The notes below the pieces were generated by a model, which ran no database searches, had not been told where the DNA came from, and saw only the letters and a program-made list of their open reading frames with translations. From the NCBI RefSeq assembly GCF_000702885.1, contig NZ_JNKO01000001.1:62001-126000 (forward strand): a stretch of 64,000 bases of DNA, read 5' to 3'. A program made the translations under genes and the position numbers. Positions 24,198 to 33,523 of the stretch are shown in pieces; position 1 is the first letter of the stretch; each line of letters begins with the position of its first letter. The stretch is from Oribacterium sp. P6A1 (GTDB lineage Bacteria > Bacillota > Clostridia > Lachnospirales > Lachnospiraceae).

Positions 24198-26786
24198 TTA
24201 CTTATTATCAGCTGTTACAGCCTTAGCTGCTGTACGTCCTGATACGAAGATTTCTGTGATAGCGTTACCGCCGAGACGGTTACCACCATGGATACCTCCT
24301 GTAACCTCACCTGCTGCGTAAAGTCCATCGATAGCCTTACCGTCCTTGTCAAGTACATGACGGTCAACATCAACAGAAATTCCACCCATTGTATGGTGAG
24401 TTGAAGGAGCCATGAGACGTACACGAAGCTTAGCGTCATCAAGGTTGTATGTATCAGCCTTGTATGATCCGTCAGCGTTCTTCTCTGCATCACCGATAAG
24501 TGCTGAGAACTGCTTCTTAGTAACATCCTTAGGCTGCTTTCCGTTCATGATAGCCTGGTCGTAGTCCTTGATTGTTTCGATTACAGCATCAGCATCAGTA
24601 TCGAAACCAATCTCCTTGAAGAGATCTGCAAGCTCACCGATAGTTCTTACATACTGTCTTCCCTCTACGTCCTCATCCTTGTATGGATATGGTCCAGGAA
24701 TAGGAACAGCAGCGTTAGCAATCTCGATGAATACGCCCTTGTGACCCTTCCACTCGATACCGTTCTTGAACTCACCAAGTGAAAGAACATCACGCTCAGA
24801 TGTCTCATCTACGAAACGGTTGCCTGTTGTAGGATTGATGTAGATAGCATAATCTCCGCCACCGAAGGCAAGATCTCCGTTGTCTACCCATGAAATAGGC
24901 ATAAGCTGTGTGAAGCCTTCACCGGTTGTAGCTGCACCGGCTGCCTCAGCCATCTTGATACCATCACCCTGAAGTGATGAACGGTTGGTTGTCTCAAGCT
25001 TATCGTTAAGGAACTCGCTTGACCAGTACTCATTTGTATCTACAACCTTTGCAATGTTAGCCGCAAAACCACCTGTTGCAAGGATGACACCCTTCTTAGC
25101 ATGAGCTGTTACAGGTGTTCCATCGAACATAGTAGCCTTAACGCCTGTTACACGACCGTCCTCTACGATGAGCTCATCAGCAGTTGTACGAGTCATGATC
25201 TTGTTAGCTTCGTTAGCATTCTTGAATGAAGTCATAGGCGCCATGAAGTATGTTCCCCATCTTCCGCCGTACTCTTCTTCCTTGCCATCACCGTCAGCAT
25301 CAACATTAGCACCGATGAACTGGTTCTCTCTGTACCAAAGAGCACCGATAAGTGTAGGCTGTGTATCCTCAACAAATGTTGAACCCATAGACTCGAGCCA
25401 TGGCTTGATATCCTGTCCATCTGTGATGAACTGTGATACGAGATCTACATCACCATAGATCCATGAAGACTTGTCAGCACTCTGACGAAGTCCGCCATAG
25501 TATGTCTGGAAAATATGAAGGTTGAGTGTTGAGAAAAGTGTAAGGTCTGACTCAGGAGTTCCTGCATCAAGCTTAGGCTGTGCCCAGTCAAGATAAGCCT
25601 GGATCTCCTTCTTAAGAGCCTGAAGTGTAGGAAGGTAATCCTTAACAACACCATGCTTTGAAAGCTCTTCGATATCACCGGCTACATACTCGTGATCCTT
25701 GTAATAGTCAGCATCGAATTCATCCTCAGACCAGTTAAGGATAGTCTTTAACTCATCGATACATCCCTGAACTGACTTAACCTTGTTGTACTCGTTGCCG
25801 TCGAAGCCCTTGCCTGTTGTTGCATCAGGATTCTTCTCATCCCATACAAGGTAAGGCATAACTGACTGGTACTGACCACCTGATACAAGTGTGTTACCAC
25901 CGACCTCGGCGTTCTTCTCGATTACGAGAACTGTGTTGCCGTCCTGAGCTGCCTGAGCTGCTGCGGAGATACCTGCTCCACCTGCACCTACTACAACTAC
26001 ATCGTAACTCTCTTCAACAGCATCCTGAGCCTTAGACTCGACTGTGTTGGATGTGAAGGCATCCTTGTTTGTTACCTTCGCCTGATCAGCTGCATCATTA
26101 ACAGCTTCCTTAAGAGCTCTTGATGAGAATGTAGCACCTGATACACCGTCAACGCCTGTACCGTTTGCTTCGATGATCTGTGGGATGAGGATGTCGTATG
26201 CAACATCACCTACGTGCTCAGTCTCCTTTGACTCCTTAACTTCGATTGCTGTTACCTTGCCATCATCAAATGTAACGTCAACAGCGATATCTCCGTTATA
26301 GCCTGTTCCCTTACCTGTGTAAGTTCCGGCTGTGAAAGCGAGTGCTGCATCATTTGGAGCTGTAGCCTCGCCCTTCTTTGCAGCCTCGATTGCTGCGGCT
26401 GCGGCTGCCTTAACACCGTTTGATGTTAAAGTTGCACCTGAAACACCATCGATCTCGGATGACTGCTTATCCTTGATCTGAGCTGCAAGCTCTTCAAGAG
26501 CTGCCCCACCTACAGTCGGTGTCTCATCCTTACCTTCAATCTGAACATCAGTGATCTCAGTATCTGTTGTTGTAACAGTAACAGTAACCTTACCACCGAA
26601 GCCCTGATCTGAACCTGAATATGTACCGGCAACAAAATTACCGGCTGCGGCAGCTTCAGTAGTTGCAGCTTCAGTAGCTGCTTCTGTTGCGGCTGCAGTT
26701 GTTACTTCAGGTGCCTGCTGTGATCCGCAGGCAGTCATTGATGCTGCAAGGCCCACGGCCATTGCGCCTCTAAGAAATTTTTTCAT
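24198..26786 (-). CDS. Extracytoplasmic flavin reductase lipoprotein: two FMN-binding domains plus fumarate-reductase-type FAD domain
   Basis: The 862-residue protein starts with a lipoprotein signal (SMTAC, lipid Cys20) and an Ala/Thr/Glu linker. Two FMN-binding domains follow, with DGVSGAT motifs at 113-119 and 213-219; Thr119 and Thr219 would carry covalent FMN added by ApbE. Residues about 260-862 are the FAD/fumarate-reductase domain: GAGGAGISAAAQAA at 267, RFVDETSERD, THHTMGG and GGNRLGGNA, which keep the Arg and His residues used for dicarboxylate reduction. Relatives reduce fumarate, urocanate, methacrylate or cinnamates outside the cell. The actual acceptor is unknown. A cre-like palindrome lies upstream. 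Confidence 0.9.
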   Translation of the reverse strand: MKKFLRGAMAVGLAASMTACGSQQAPEVTTAAATEAATEAATTEAAAAGNFVAGTYSGSDQGFGGKVTVTVTTTDTEITDVQIEGKDETPTVGGAALEELAAQIKDKQSSEIDGVSGATLTSNGVKAAAAAAIEAAKKGEATAPNDAALAFTAGTYTGKGTGYNGDIAVDVTFDDGKVTAIEVKESKETEHVGDVAYDILIPQIIEANGTGVDGVSGATFSSRALKEAVNDAADQAKVTNKDAFTSNTVESKAQDAVEESYDVVVVGAGGAGISAAAQAAQDGNTVLVIEKNAEVGGNTLVSGGQYQSVMPYLVWDEKNPDATTGKGFDGNEYNKVKSVQGCIDELKTILNWSEDEFDADYYKDHEYVAGDIEELSKHGVVKDYLPTLQALKKEIQAYLDWAQPKLDAGTPESDLTLFSTLNLHIFQTYYGGLRQSADKSSWIYGDVDLVSQFITDGQDIKPWLESMGSTFVEDTQPTLIGALWYRENQFIGANVDADGDGKEEEYGGRWGTYFMAPMTSFKNANEANKIMTRTTADELIVEDGRVTGVKATMFDGTPVTAHAKKGVILATGGFAANIAKVVDTNEYWSSEFLNDKLETTNRSSLQGDGIKMAEAAGAATTGEGFTQLMPISWVDNGDLAFGGGDYAIYINPTTGNRFVDETSERDVLSLGEFKNGIEWKGHKGVFIEIANAAVPIPGPYPYKDEDVEGRQYVRTIGELADLFKEIGFDTDADAVIETIKDYDQAIMNGKQPKDVTKKQFSALIGDAEKNADGSYKADTYNLDDAKLRVRLMAPSTHHTMGGISVDVDRHVLDKDGKAIDGLYAAGEVTGGIHGGNRLGGNAITEIFVSGRTAAKAVTADNK

Positions 26787-26850
26787 TTTGCCTCCTTAAA
26801 GCACCCATAAAATACGATTCTATTTAAGCATATTCAACAATAAAAAACAA

Positions 26851-26868
26851 ATTGAAAGCGGTTTCAAT
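26851..26868. promoter_or_regulatory. cre-like (CcpA/LacI-family) site upstream of flavin reductase
   Basis: ATTGAAAGCGGTTTCAAT, a near-perfect palindrome matching the catabolite response element, 65 bp before the ATG of the 862-residue flavin reductase. The remaining 26787-27086 gap holds only AT-rich sequence and the NusG-II gene's terminator. Confidence 0.6.
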
Positions 26869-27033
26869 GTGGTTAAAAATATTAAATGATATTTCAGTGT
26901 CATTTTAATGCACATTTTCTTGCCGAAATGATCAATAGTGAGGATTTTTTAGGCTGTTTTTGCCTGTTTATCAATAGCTATACAGTATAGTCCCATGCAT
27001 TTATATCCATAGCCTTACTGATTTATCGAATTA

Positions 27034-27068
27034 AAAAAAGCGGTATGTTCTGAAACAAACCGCTTTTG
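27034..27068 (-). terminator. Terminator of NusG-II gene
   Basis: AAAAGCGGT/ACCGCTTTT stem and T-tract on the minus strand, 20 nt after the stop codon; it separates this gene from the flavin reductase promoter. Confidence 0.85.
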
Positions 27069-27086
27069 AAACATCATGTAATCATG

Positions 27087-27590
27087 TCACTGTATAACTA
27101 TGATAAGTCCGTGTGGAAGGCATGTGATAGGAAAATCATAATCGGTATCCGTCATCTTTCCGATGGATACACAGATCTGGTTGCTGCAGTTGGACTCTAT
27201 TACAGATACCGAATTATCCTTTACCTGCATGAGATTGATGTGATGCTTTGTCTCCAGTGCTTCATCACCCATGGATTCAAGGGTTGTACCCTCAGGTACC
27301 TCTGAAACAACACCATCCTTTATCATATAAAGGGCATCCTTGGAAAGTGGCGCTTTGAAAATCTCACGATCAACATACTGTACAACTACCTGAAGTTCCT
27401 TTTCGGAAGCTTCCGTAGCTTCCGTACTTTCTGTTTCCGCAGAACCCGAAGCTCCTGAAGTGGTCTCAGAGGGTTCTTTATGCTTTGAACTGTTTCGCAT
27501 ATATGCTGTAAGACCGAAGCTTAACAGAATAAGTATAAGTATAGCTGCGATCAGGATGATATTACGTTTCTTGTTTTCTGATTTCTCCAT
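27087..27590 (-). CDS. NusG domain II-containing membrane-anchored protein
   Basis: One N-terminal membrane span (residues 11-29) with a basic start and a Ser/Thr/Glu linker leads to an extracytoplasmic NusG_II domain (about 65-167). The family signature is present as ESNCSNQICVSIGKM and ITCLPHGLIIVI, with Cys residues at both ends. These small proteins often accompany FMN-binding or respiratory flavoproteins in Clostridia. Here it lies just upstream of the FMN/FAD reductase on the same strand, although a terminator and a separate promoter lie between. Role unknown. Confidence 0.85.
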   Translation of the reverse strand: MEKSENKKRNIILIAAILILILLSFGLTAYMRNSSKHKEPSETTSGASGSAETESTEATEASEKELQVVVQYVDREIFKAPLSKDALYMIKDGVVSEVPEGTTLESMGDEALETKHHINLMQVKDNSVSVIESNCSNQICVSIGKMTDTDYDFPITCLPHGLIIVIQ

Positions 27591-27631
27591 TTGGATAAGT
27601 ACTCCTGCTTTAAAAAACTTTAGGCATTATC

Positions 27632-28519
27632 TTAGCACAACTTTATGTCCTGAATCAACATGGTGTATTTTCTTCTCTGTTCCGGAAAGAATGGCCATTC
27701 AAGAGTTGATTCCATAAGTTCAATCTCTCCTCCCGTGTATCTTTTTCGTACATCCTTTATACATTGCCATGCACCTTCGGAAGGATTGTTCGGGTCGTAT
27801 TCCGAAGAAAACAGTACACGGTATTTTGAGGCTTGAAGTATGGCTGTGTTCATCAGAGGTATAAATGAATCATCCACATCCCTCAGGTGATCGTGGAAGG
27901 GATCGGGATCCACAGGTCTTCCGCCTAAGAGCTGTTCTGAGACATTGCCGGCAAGGATATGCCAGCTGTAGGACAGGATGCTCCAGAGCTGGCTGTGAAG
28001 TCCCGCCGCAACCACCATATCGTAGCTTTTTTCCGGAAGGATCACTCCGAAATCCTCCGGACTTTTCCTAAGGGATTTTTCCAGAATTTCGAATTCTTCA
28101 AGAGACCGCCGGATGAAATCAGCTTCAGTAAGTGTTCTTCCCTTTTCCACCAGATACATATACAGTCTGTTAAAGAACCTCTCCGTCATTTCCTGGGTAA
28201 CCCCGGTGAGAGTACATTCCTTTATGTGTATCTTATGACAATGCTCCTGTCCCTGATTCCTGACCCCGACCCTGACACTTTCGCTGTCCAGATCTATCAA
28301 GTCGATATGGGAGAAATGCTTCGCGAGGCGACTGAGATTAAGATCATTACAGGGACCTGCGCCGAGAATGGCGAGGGTCTTATGATCATCCCATGAAGAA
28401 GCTCCTTCTGATTCTTCAAATCGAAGTATCCTGTCGGTGAGTTCTCTCCTGTACTCCTTCCAGTTAGTGTAAGCATCCGGTATGCTGAATTCGTTTTTTA
28501 TACTTTCAAAAATATTCAT
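27632..28519 (-). CDS. Rossmann-fold protein, methyltransferase-like, unknown function
   Basis: The 295-residue protein has a nucleotide-binding loop LAILGAGPCNDLNL near residue 50, followed by IDLIDLDSESV, the acidic strand end of class I SAM-dependent methyltransferases. DMVVAAGLHSQLW later fits strand 4. No substrate motif is recognised. It precedes the NusG-II gene by 41 nt and may share its transcript. The predicted promoter places the start of the mRNA at the ATG. Confidence 0.6.
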   Translation of the reverse strand: MNIFESIKNEFSIPDAYTNWKEYRRELTDRILRFEESEGASSWDDHKTLAILGAGPCNDLNLSRLAKHFSHIDLIDLDSESVRVGVRNQGQEHCHKIHIKECTLTGVTQEMTERFFNRLYMYLVEKGRTLTEADFIRRSLEEFEILEKSLRKSPEDFGVILPEKSYDMVVAAGLHSQLWSILSYSWHILAGNVSEQLLGGRPVDPDPFHDHLRDVDDSFIPLMNTAILQASKYRVLFSSEYDPNNPSEGAWQCIKDVRKRYTGGEIELMESTLEWPFFPEQRRKYTMLIQDIKLC

Positions 28520-28555
28520 AGACCTTATTGTAATGATATAGACCCCGGAAGTCTA
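28520..28555 (-). promoter_or_regulatory. Promoter giving a leaderless mRNA for the Rossmann protein
   Basis: TAGACT (28550-28555), 17-bp spacer, TACAAT (28527-28532) on the minus strand, then exactly 7 nt to the ATG. An AAGG lies only 3 nt before the ATG, too close for normal ribosome binding. Confidence 0.5.
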
Positions 28556-28598
28556 CGGTTCATTTTATTCCGGGAAAACTGTTTACCTGTTCAATGCA

Positions 28599-28690
28599 AT
28601 CGAGTAGGGCGGATTTCATCCCCCCACTCGATGACACGTTGGCCTTCAAATGAATACAAGTATTCGCCTGAAGGCCGTATCACGCATAAT
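28599..28690 (-). repeat. Two-hairpin intergenic element, copy 4
   Basis: Minus strand: GCGTGATACGGCC, a hairpin with GGCCTTCA/TGAAGGCC arms, AACGTGTC, then the ATCGAGT...ACTCGAT hairpin. It follows the terminator of the alanine symporter gene and is nearly identical to copy 3. Confidence 0.85.
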
Positions 28691-28720
28691 AAAAGGACCT
28701 GCATTTCCGCAGGCCCTTAA
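28689..28720 (-). terminator. Terminator of alanine symporter gene
   Basis: AAGGGCCTGC/GCAGGTCCTT stem with TTTATTATGCG after it on the minus strand, directly after the stop codon and directly before repeat copy 4. Confidence 0.85.
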
Positions 28721-28722
28721 AA

Positions 28723-30132
28723 TCAACCGGCTTTTTCTGTTACCGGCTTATATTCTTTTTTCTTAATATAGTTCTGTTCATAATCCTTAAGGGATCTTAC
28801 TGCTTCCTTTGACATAGGCACCAGTGCAATAAGGTTAAAGATGGTCATAAGACCTATACCTACATCACCGAGGTCCCATACGAAAGTATATGCCGCAAGG
28901 CAGCCGATGAAAAGATTAACAAGCGCAACAGCTTTATAAACTGTCTGTGATTTCCAGTTATCTCCGAAAATATATGCTACATTTGATCTTGCATAGAAAA
29001 GTATTCCAAGGAAGGTTGAGAAACAGAACAGCCAAAGAGTAATAGCTATAAAGATAACTCCCGCTTCCCCAAAGTGGTATCTCATAGCCGCCTGAAGAAG
29101 ATCCATTCCTCCGAGACCGCCTGTGTACTCTTCCGGTGCAAGCAGCATTACAAATGCTGTGCAGCTGCAGATGATGATGGTATCGATAAAAACTCCCAAA
29201 GCCTGAAGTAATCCTGATTTTACAGGATGGTCCACATCTGCGCTTGCAGAGGCGCATGGAGCTGATCCTGAACCTGCTTCGTTTGAGAAAAGTCCTCTTT
29301 TTACACCATTCATAAGAACAGCTCCGAAACCTCCAGCCAGGGCCTGACGTGCTCCGAAGGCTTCTCTGAAAATCTGTGAAAATACAGAGGGAAGACCTGA
29401 AAAATTATTAATAATAACAAACATAGTCAGGAGAATGTAGAATCCTGCCATGACCGGAACTATGATATCAAGTACCTTTACAGTGACATTTTTCTTTAAA
29501 ACTATGTATGCTCCCGGAATGCAGAGAATGATGGCTGTTGCCATAGGAGGTACTGAAAAAGCATTCTCAAGAGCCGTGGAAACAGAGTTTCCGATAACCT
29601 GGCTTATGCCGCACCAGCAAAGAAGTCCTGATAAGGCAAAAAGTATGGCCATGATACTTTTCTTCTTTTTACCTGCGAAGAGGTGGTGTATGTAGTATGC
29701 GGGACCGCCCCTGAAACCTCCGTAAAGGGGATCCTTTTCTTTGTACATCTGGGAAAGTGTTGCCTCAACAAAAGCAGTGGCAGAACCGATTATGGCTGTG
29801 ACCCACATCCAGAAAACAGCTCCTGCTCCACCTGCTGAAACTGCAGCAACCACACCTACCAGATTTCCCATTCCGACACGGGTAGCTGTAGAAACTATGA
29901 GGGTCTCAAGTCCTGATACGCTGCTCTTCTTATCACTGTCTTTTTCGGATGCCACCCTGATCATCTCAGGAAGCATACGTACAGGCAAAAACCTTGTAAT
30001 AACCATACAGAAAAGACCTGCGGGGATTAAAAGAAGAACCAGTAAGGAAAGACCTAAAGAAGAGCCTCCGGGAAGAGGTATAGTAATGATGTCACCCCAG
30101 AGGAAGTTGTAAATTAATTGAAATAACTGCAT
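28723..30132 (-). CDS. Sodium:alanine (AGCS) symporter
   Basis: The 469-residue membrane protein has about ten spans and the AGCS signature: GLETLIVSTATRVGMGNLVGVVAAVSAGGAGAVFWMW in the first third, GGPAYYIHH, and GLFSNEAGSGSAPCASASADVDHPVKSGLLQ. It takes up alanine or glycine with Na+. The ATG has AAAGGA upstream at a long spacing. No regulatory RNA such as a glycine riboswitch is seen in front of it. Confidence 0.93.
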   Translation of the reverse strand: MQLFQLIYNFLWGDIITIPLPGGSSLGLSLLVLLLIPAGLFCMVITRFLPVRMLPEMIRVASEKDSDKKSSVSGLETLIVSTATRVGMGNLVGVVAAVSAGGAGAVFWMWVTAIIGSATAFVEATLSQMYKEKDPLYGGFRGGPAYYIHHLFAGKKKKSIMAILFALSGLLCWCGISQVIGNSVSTALENAFSVPPMATAIILCIPGAYIVLKKNVTVKVLDIIVPVMAGFYILLTMFVIINNFSGLPSVFSQIFREAFGARQALAGGFGAVLMNGVKRGLFSNEAGSGSAPCASASADVDHPVKSGLLQALGVFIDTIIICSCTAFVMLLAPEEYTGGLGGMDLLQAAMRYHFGEAGVIFIAITLWLFCFSTFLGILFYARSNVAYIFGDNWKSQTVYKAVALVNLFIGCLAAYTFVWDLGDVGIGLMTIFNLIALVPMSKEAVRSLKDYEQNYIKKKEYKPVTEKAG

Positions 30133-30278
30133 TTTATAAAAACCATTCCTTTATTTTATTGCCTTATGAAATTATACACATTCACTTTAGAAATGCAAAG
30201 CGTAACAGTGTAAAGTTTTCAAGTGTTTAGGAAATATATTTAATGATATTTATAAATCTGATTTAATTATATTTATGG

Positions 30279-30312
30279 AAAAAGCTGCCCTGTATGTCAG
30301 AGCAGCTTTAAG
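30279..30312 (-). terminator. Terminator overlapping the stop codon of the UvrD-like gene
   Basis: AAAGCTGC/GCAGCTTT stem with TTTCC on the minus strand. The left arm lies inside the last codons of the helicase gene, so the hairpin spans the TGA. Confidence 0.75.
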
Positions 30313-32612
30313 AGATCATGTGAGTACAGAAACATCAGCTGGAAGGTTGCTTCTTTACCGCTGTCAAAAGCAATGGTTACTTTTCGTTTATCTATTGATA
30401 CCACGGTACCTTCGCCATTTTTTATATGTTTTACTCTCACACCTTTATATAAAGAATCCACAAAATCCCTGTAATCCGATTCGGAAAAGATCTTCTCTGA
30501 TTCCGTGTTCCTTTCACTGTAAGCGTGAGGCGTAAACAGTGAATACCGTGAGTTATTCCGGGAGTATCCGGAATTCTCCGTAAATAATTGGCCGAAACCT
30601 GTTTTCGGGCGGTCATTATTCCCAAAACCGATTCCGCTTCCAAAAGAAAAACTCCGGTATTGATTTCCGGCGGAAACATTGGCAGAAAATCCGGAACCGG
30701 GGCTGTGAGAAGGGCTATGGTTGTAACCTCGGTCCAGAAGCTCATTCAGGAATGTGGCATCTTCATTTTTGTATTCAAATATATTTAAATTGTTTTTTGC
30801 TCTTGTAACAGCAACATAAAAGAGTCTTCGTTCCTCTTCAAATATCTCAAGCTGTTCACGGTCATCTCCGCTTGCAGCTTTTCTTATGGAACTGCTCTTC
30901 CAGGCGATGTCCGGAACCTCCTGAGGAAAGATGCCGTCCATAACATCCATAAGGTATACGGTATCATATTCGAGACCCTTACTGCTGTGGATGGTTGACA
31001 GAATGAAAGAACATTCAGGGTCGCTGTTTTTCTCCTTAAGTATAATCTGAAGATCTTTAAGTCTTTCAAGAAGATTAAGAGGACTGTCTTCCTGGTAGGA
31101 CAGGCTTTTCAGAATAAAAAGCTTGCTCTCACTTATTTTGTTTCTCTCGAGATACTCGTTATATCCCATTTGACGGGTTATGCGTCCTATAGCCTGATCC
31201 GCCTTGTCATCAAGGAGATTTTTGAGATTTGCCCTAAGTTCCAGAAGATTTGTTTCTGTCCCTTTTGGCAGCTTACAGAAACTTAATGCCGCATCAATGA
31301 TGGAAAGCTCATGTTTCCTTGCCTGCTGACAGGCTTCTGCTGCCAGGGCTTTCGACAGGTAGGTCTTCATTTTATAGTAGATCTGGAAAAACAGTTCATC
31401 GTTTCCGGGATCAGCCGCAAATTTTATGATATTGGATATGTCGTTGACGGTTCTGTGGCTGAAAAAGCTAAGGTCCATGTTTTTTACTCTGTAGGGAATA
31501 TTATTTCTTTCCAGAAGGTCCACAAGAGGAAGTATGCTTTCATTATCCCTGTATAGAACTGCTGTTTCTGTCCGGCAATCTTTAGCTGCCTTCATAAGAT
31601 AACTGTACTGTGCGCTTCTGCTTTTGATTGAAATGGTGTTTATCGCACCCTTACCGGAACGTTTCGTGAACATGGTCTTTTTATGCCTCAAAACGTTTTG
31701 AGATATGAAATGCTCAGCACTGTCAACTATGAATTTACGTGATCTGAAGTTTTCCTCCATAAGAAGAACCCTGGCATTTTTGTGTTCCTTTTCAAAGTTA
31801 AGAAGTGCATCCGGGTATGCTGCACGGAAGCCGTAAATGCTCTGATCCTCATCTCCCACCATAAAAAGATTGCCGCTTTTTTCGGCAAGCAGACTGATGA
31901 TTGCATGCTGTATTTTTGAAGTATCCTGTGCCTCGTCAACTAAGATATATGGATACTTAGACTGGAAATAATCCAGTGTTTCCGTACTTCTTTTCAGGAT
32001 CATCAAGGCGTAAACCATCTGGTCATCATAGTCCATAAGCCCCCGGGTCCGCATCTCTTCCTGATACATACGGTATATTTCGGAAATCTTCATTTCGCTT
32101 GTATCATCAAGAGCCTTGATTTCCTCAGAATCCAGCATCATATTTTTTATGTATGTTATGAGGGTGCGAACATTTTTCAGGTCACTTTCCGTTGCAAATT
32201 CATTCTGAACACTTCTGTATATAGTCCCCAGAAGTTCTGAGGTCATTTTGTCATCAGTAACGAGATTGAAGGCACTTTTACCGATCTTTTTACCGAAATA
32301 GTTAATGATTCTGGCACAGACTCCGTTTATGGTACGGAATTCGAGTCTGTCTGCATATTCAGGACCAAACAGACTTCTGAATCTTTCGGCCATATCCCTT
32401 GTGGCTGCAACCGTATAAGTAAGTGTCAGTATCTGTTCAGGAGGTACGCGCTTTTCATATATCATGAAGCCAAGTCTTGCAACAAGGACAGTTGTTTTTC
32501 CTGATCCCGGTACAGCAAGGAGCAGCACGGCTCCGTCGGTTTCATTCACCGCCAGATGCTGCTGTTGTGTGAGATTTATATCATGTTCCTTTAGGTAATT
32601 GTAAAAATTCAT
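30297..32612 (-). CDS. UvrD/PcrA-like superfamily 1 DNA helicase (second paralog)
   Basis: The protein, about 771 residues, carries SF1A helicase motifs: Q motif NLTQQQHLAV, Walker A AVPGSGKTT, DEAQD, GDEDQSIYGFR, STIHSSKGLEYD and VAVTRAKNNL. It should unwind DNA 3' to 5' using ATP. The C-terminus ends in a small Tudor-like domain (GVRVKHIKNGEGTVVSIDKRK), as in PcrA, where it binds RNA polymerase. It differs strongly from the PcrA at 53-55 kb. An upstream TTG and ATG are in frame; the ATG at 32612 is favoured by the promoter position. Confidence 0.9.
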   Translation of the reverse strand: MNFYNYLKEHDINLTQQQHLAVNETDGAVLLLAVPGSGKTTVLVARLGFMIYEKRVPPEQILTLTYTVAATRDMAERFRSLFGPEYADRLEFRTINGVCARIINYFGKKIGKSAFNLVTDDKMTSELLGTIYRSVQNEFATESDLKNVRTLITYIKNMMLDSEEIKALDDTSEMKISEIYRMYQEEMRTRGLMDYDDQMVYALMILKRSTETLDYFQSKYPYILVDEAQDTSKIQHAIISLLAEKSGNLFMVGDEDQSIYGFRAAYPDALLNFEKEHKNARVLLMEENFRSRKFIVDSAEHFISQNVLRHKKTMFTKRSGKGAINTISIKSRSAQYSYLMKAAKDCRTETAVLYRDNESILPLVDLLERNNIPYRVKNMDLSFFSHRTVNDISNIIKFAADPGNDELFFQIYYKMKTYLSKALAAEACQQARKHELSIIDAALSFCKLPKGTETNLLELRANLKNLLDDKADQAIGRITRQMGYNEYLERNKISESKLFILKSLSYQEDSPLNLLERLKDLQIILKEKNSDPECSFILSTIHSSKGLEYDTVYLMDVMDGIFPQEVPDIAWKSSSIRKAASGDDREQLEIFEEERRLFYVAVTRAKNNLNIFEYKNEDATFLNELLDRGYNHSPSHSPGSGFSANVSAGNQYRSFSFGSGIGFGNNDRPKTGFGQLFTENSGYSRNNSRYSLFTPHAYSERNTESEKIFSESDYRDFVDSLYKGVRVKHIKNGEGTVVSIDKRKVTIAFDSGKEATFQLMFLYSHDLLKLL

Positions 32613-32649
32613 AGCCATCAATATACCATAGTTTAACTTCTGTACTCAA
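32613..32649 (-). promoter_or_regulatory. Promoter giving a leaderless mRNA for the UvrD-like gene
   Basis: TTGAGT (32644-32649), 18-bp spacer, TATATT (32620-32625) on the minus strand, then 7 nt to the ATG at 32612. No ribosome site is visible. Confidence 0.45.
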
Positions 32650-32796
32650 GTGATGTTCTGATATCAACTATTGATTCTCAAGGCTTTTATATAGTTTTCA
32701 GCTTATTTTAATAGATTTTTTTGACGAAATTCTCTTATGGTGTGATGCTGCATCTCAATTTGATGCATGGCTGTTTTTTTATGAGGATAAACAGAT

Positions 32797-33462
32797 ATGA
32801 GAATCAGGACAGGAATTCTTCTTCAAAGCATTGTTTTTTTAATTATTCTCTCACTAAGTGCATGTTTCAGTCAGGAAAGAAAGTTCAACAGTGTCAATGA
32901 AAAAATGGATGTGATGATGTCTGAGATAAAGGCAGAGCCAATAGTTATGAGGCTTGATGATACCGCCGGTGCATCATATATATTCTATGAAGAAGGGCTT
33001 TGTGTACTTTATCAGCCAAGTCATTACAATAAGACCATTAACATCGGCTACAAAAAAGATGATTTATGGTATACCTATGGATTTACAATGAGCGTCAAGG
33101 CTGATAGCTACCATTCTTTTACTCCAAAGGTTCCCGTAAACGGTGAAATGATGTACAGCACTTATATAAAGCCATTCTTTGATGTGACTGTGGTATCTGA
33201 GAACAATGAGGAACAGACTATGGTCGTATCTCTGGAATTCGGAGGCGTAAGAGAAAACTGGGATGCTGTATTCAGCAATAAAAGTTTTGCAGAGTACAGA
33301 CGTGTAACAGCTCCTACAGATGTATATATGTACTACTCCGGAACCAAGGACTATAAGAATGTTGTGGAAGCCATCGCAGGTGAAGTAAGCGATGCAGACA
33401 AATCCATGGGAGAATTATTTAAGAAAAAAACAGAAAAAATACTTAACAGTAAGGTTAAATAA
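32797..33462 (+). CDS. Predicted lipoprotein of unknown function
   Basis: A signal peptide with lipobox LSLSAC (Cys23) precedes about 200 residues without recognised domains. The body is rich in aromatic residues and beta-strand patterns (YIFYEEGLCVLYQPSHY, LWYTYGFTMSV) and ends in a Lys-rich helix. It is transcribed divergently from the UvrD-like gene and ends at a strong terminator. Its function cannot be assigned. Confidence 0.7.
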   Translation: MRIRTGILLQSIVFLIILSLSACFSQERKFNSVNEKMDVMMSEIKAEPIVMRLDDTAGASYIFYEEGLCVLYQPSHYNKTINIGYKKDDLWYTYGFTMSVKADSYHSFTPKVPVNGEMMYSTYIKPFFDVTVVSENNEEQTMVVSLEFGGVRENWDAVFSNKSFAEYRRVTAPTDVYMYYSGTKDYKNVVEAIAGEVSDADKSMGELFKKKTEKILNSKVK

Positions 33463-33465
33463 GAT

Positions 33466-33502
33466 AAATGAAAGGGAAGGTCTCAGACCTTCCCTTTCAA
33501 AT
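33466..33502. terminator. Bidirectional terminator
   Basis: GAAAGGGAAGGTC/GACCTTCCCTTTC perfect 13-bp stem with a 3-nt loop. It lies between the converging lipoprotein and FliD-like genes. Confidence 0.85.
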
Positions 33503-33523
33503 GTGTCGTGCACTCAGATGAAA

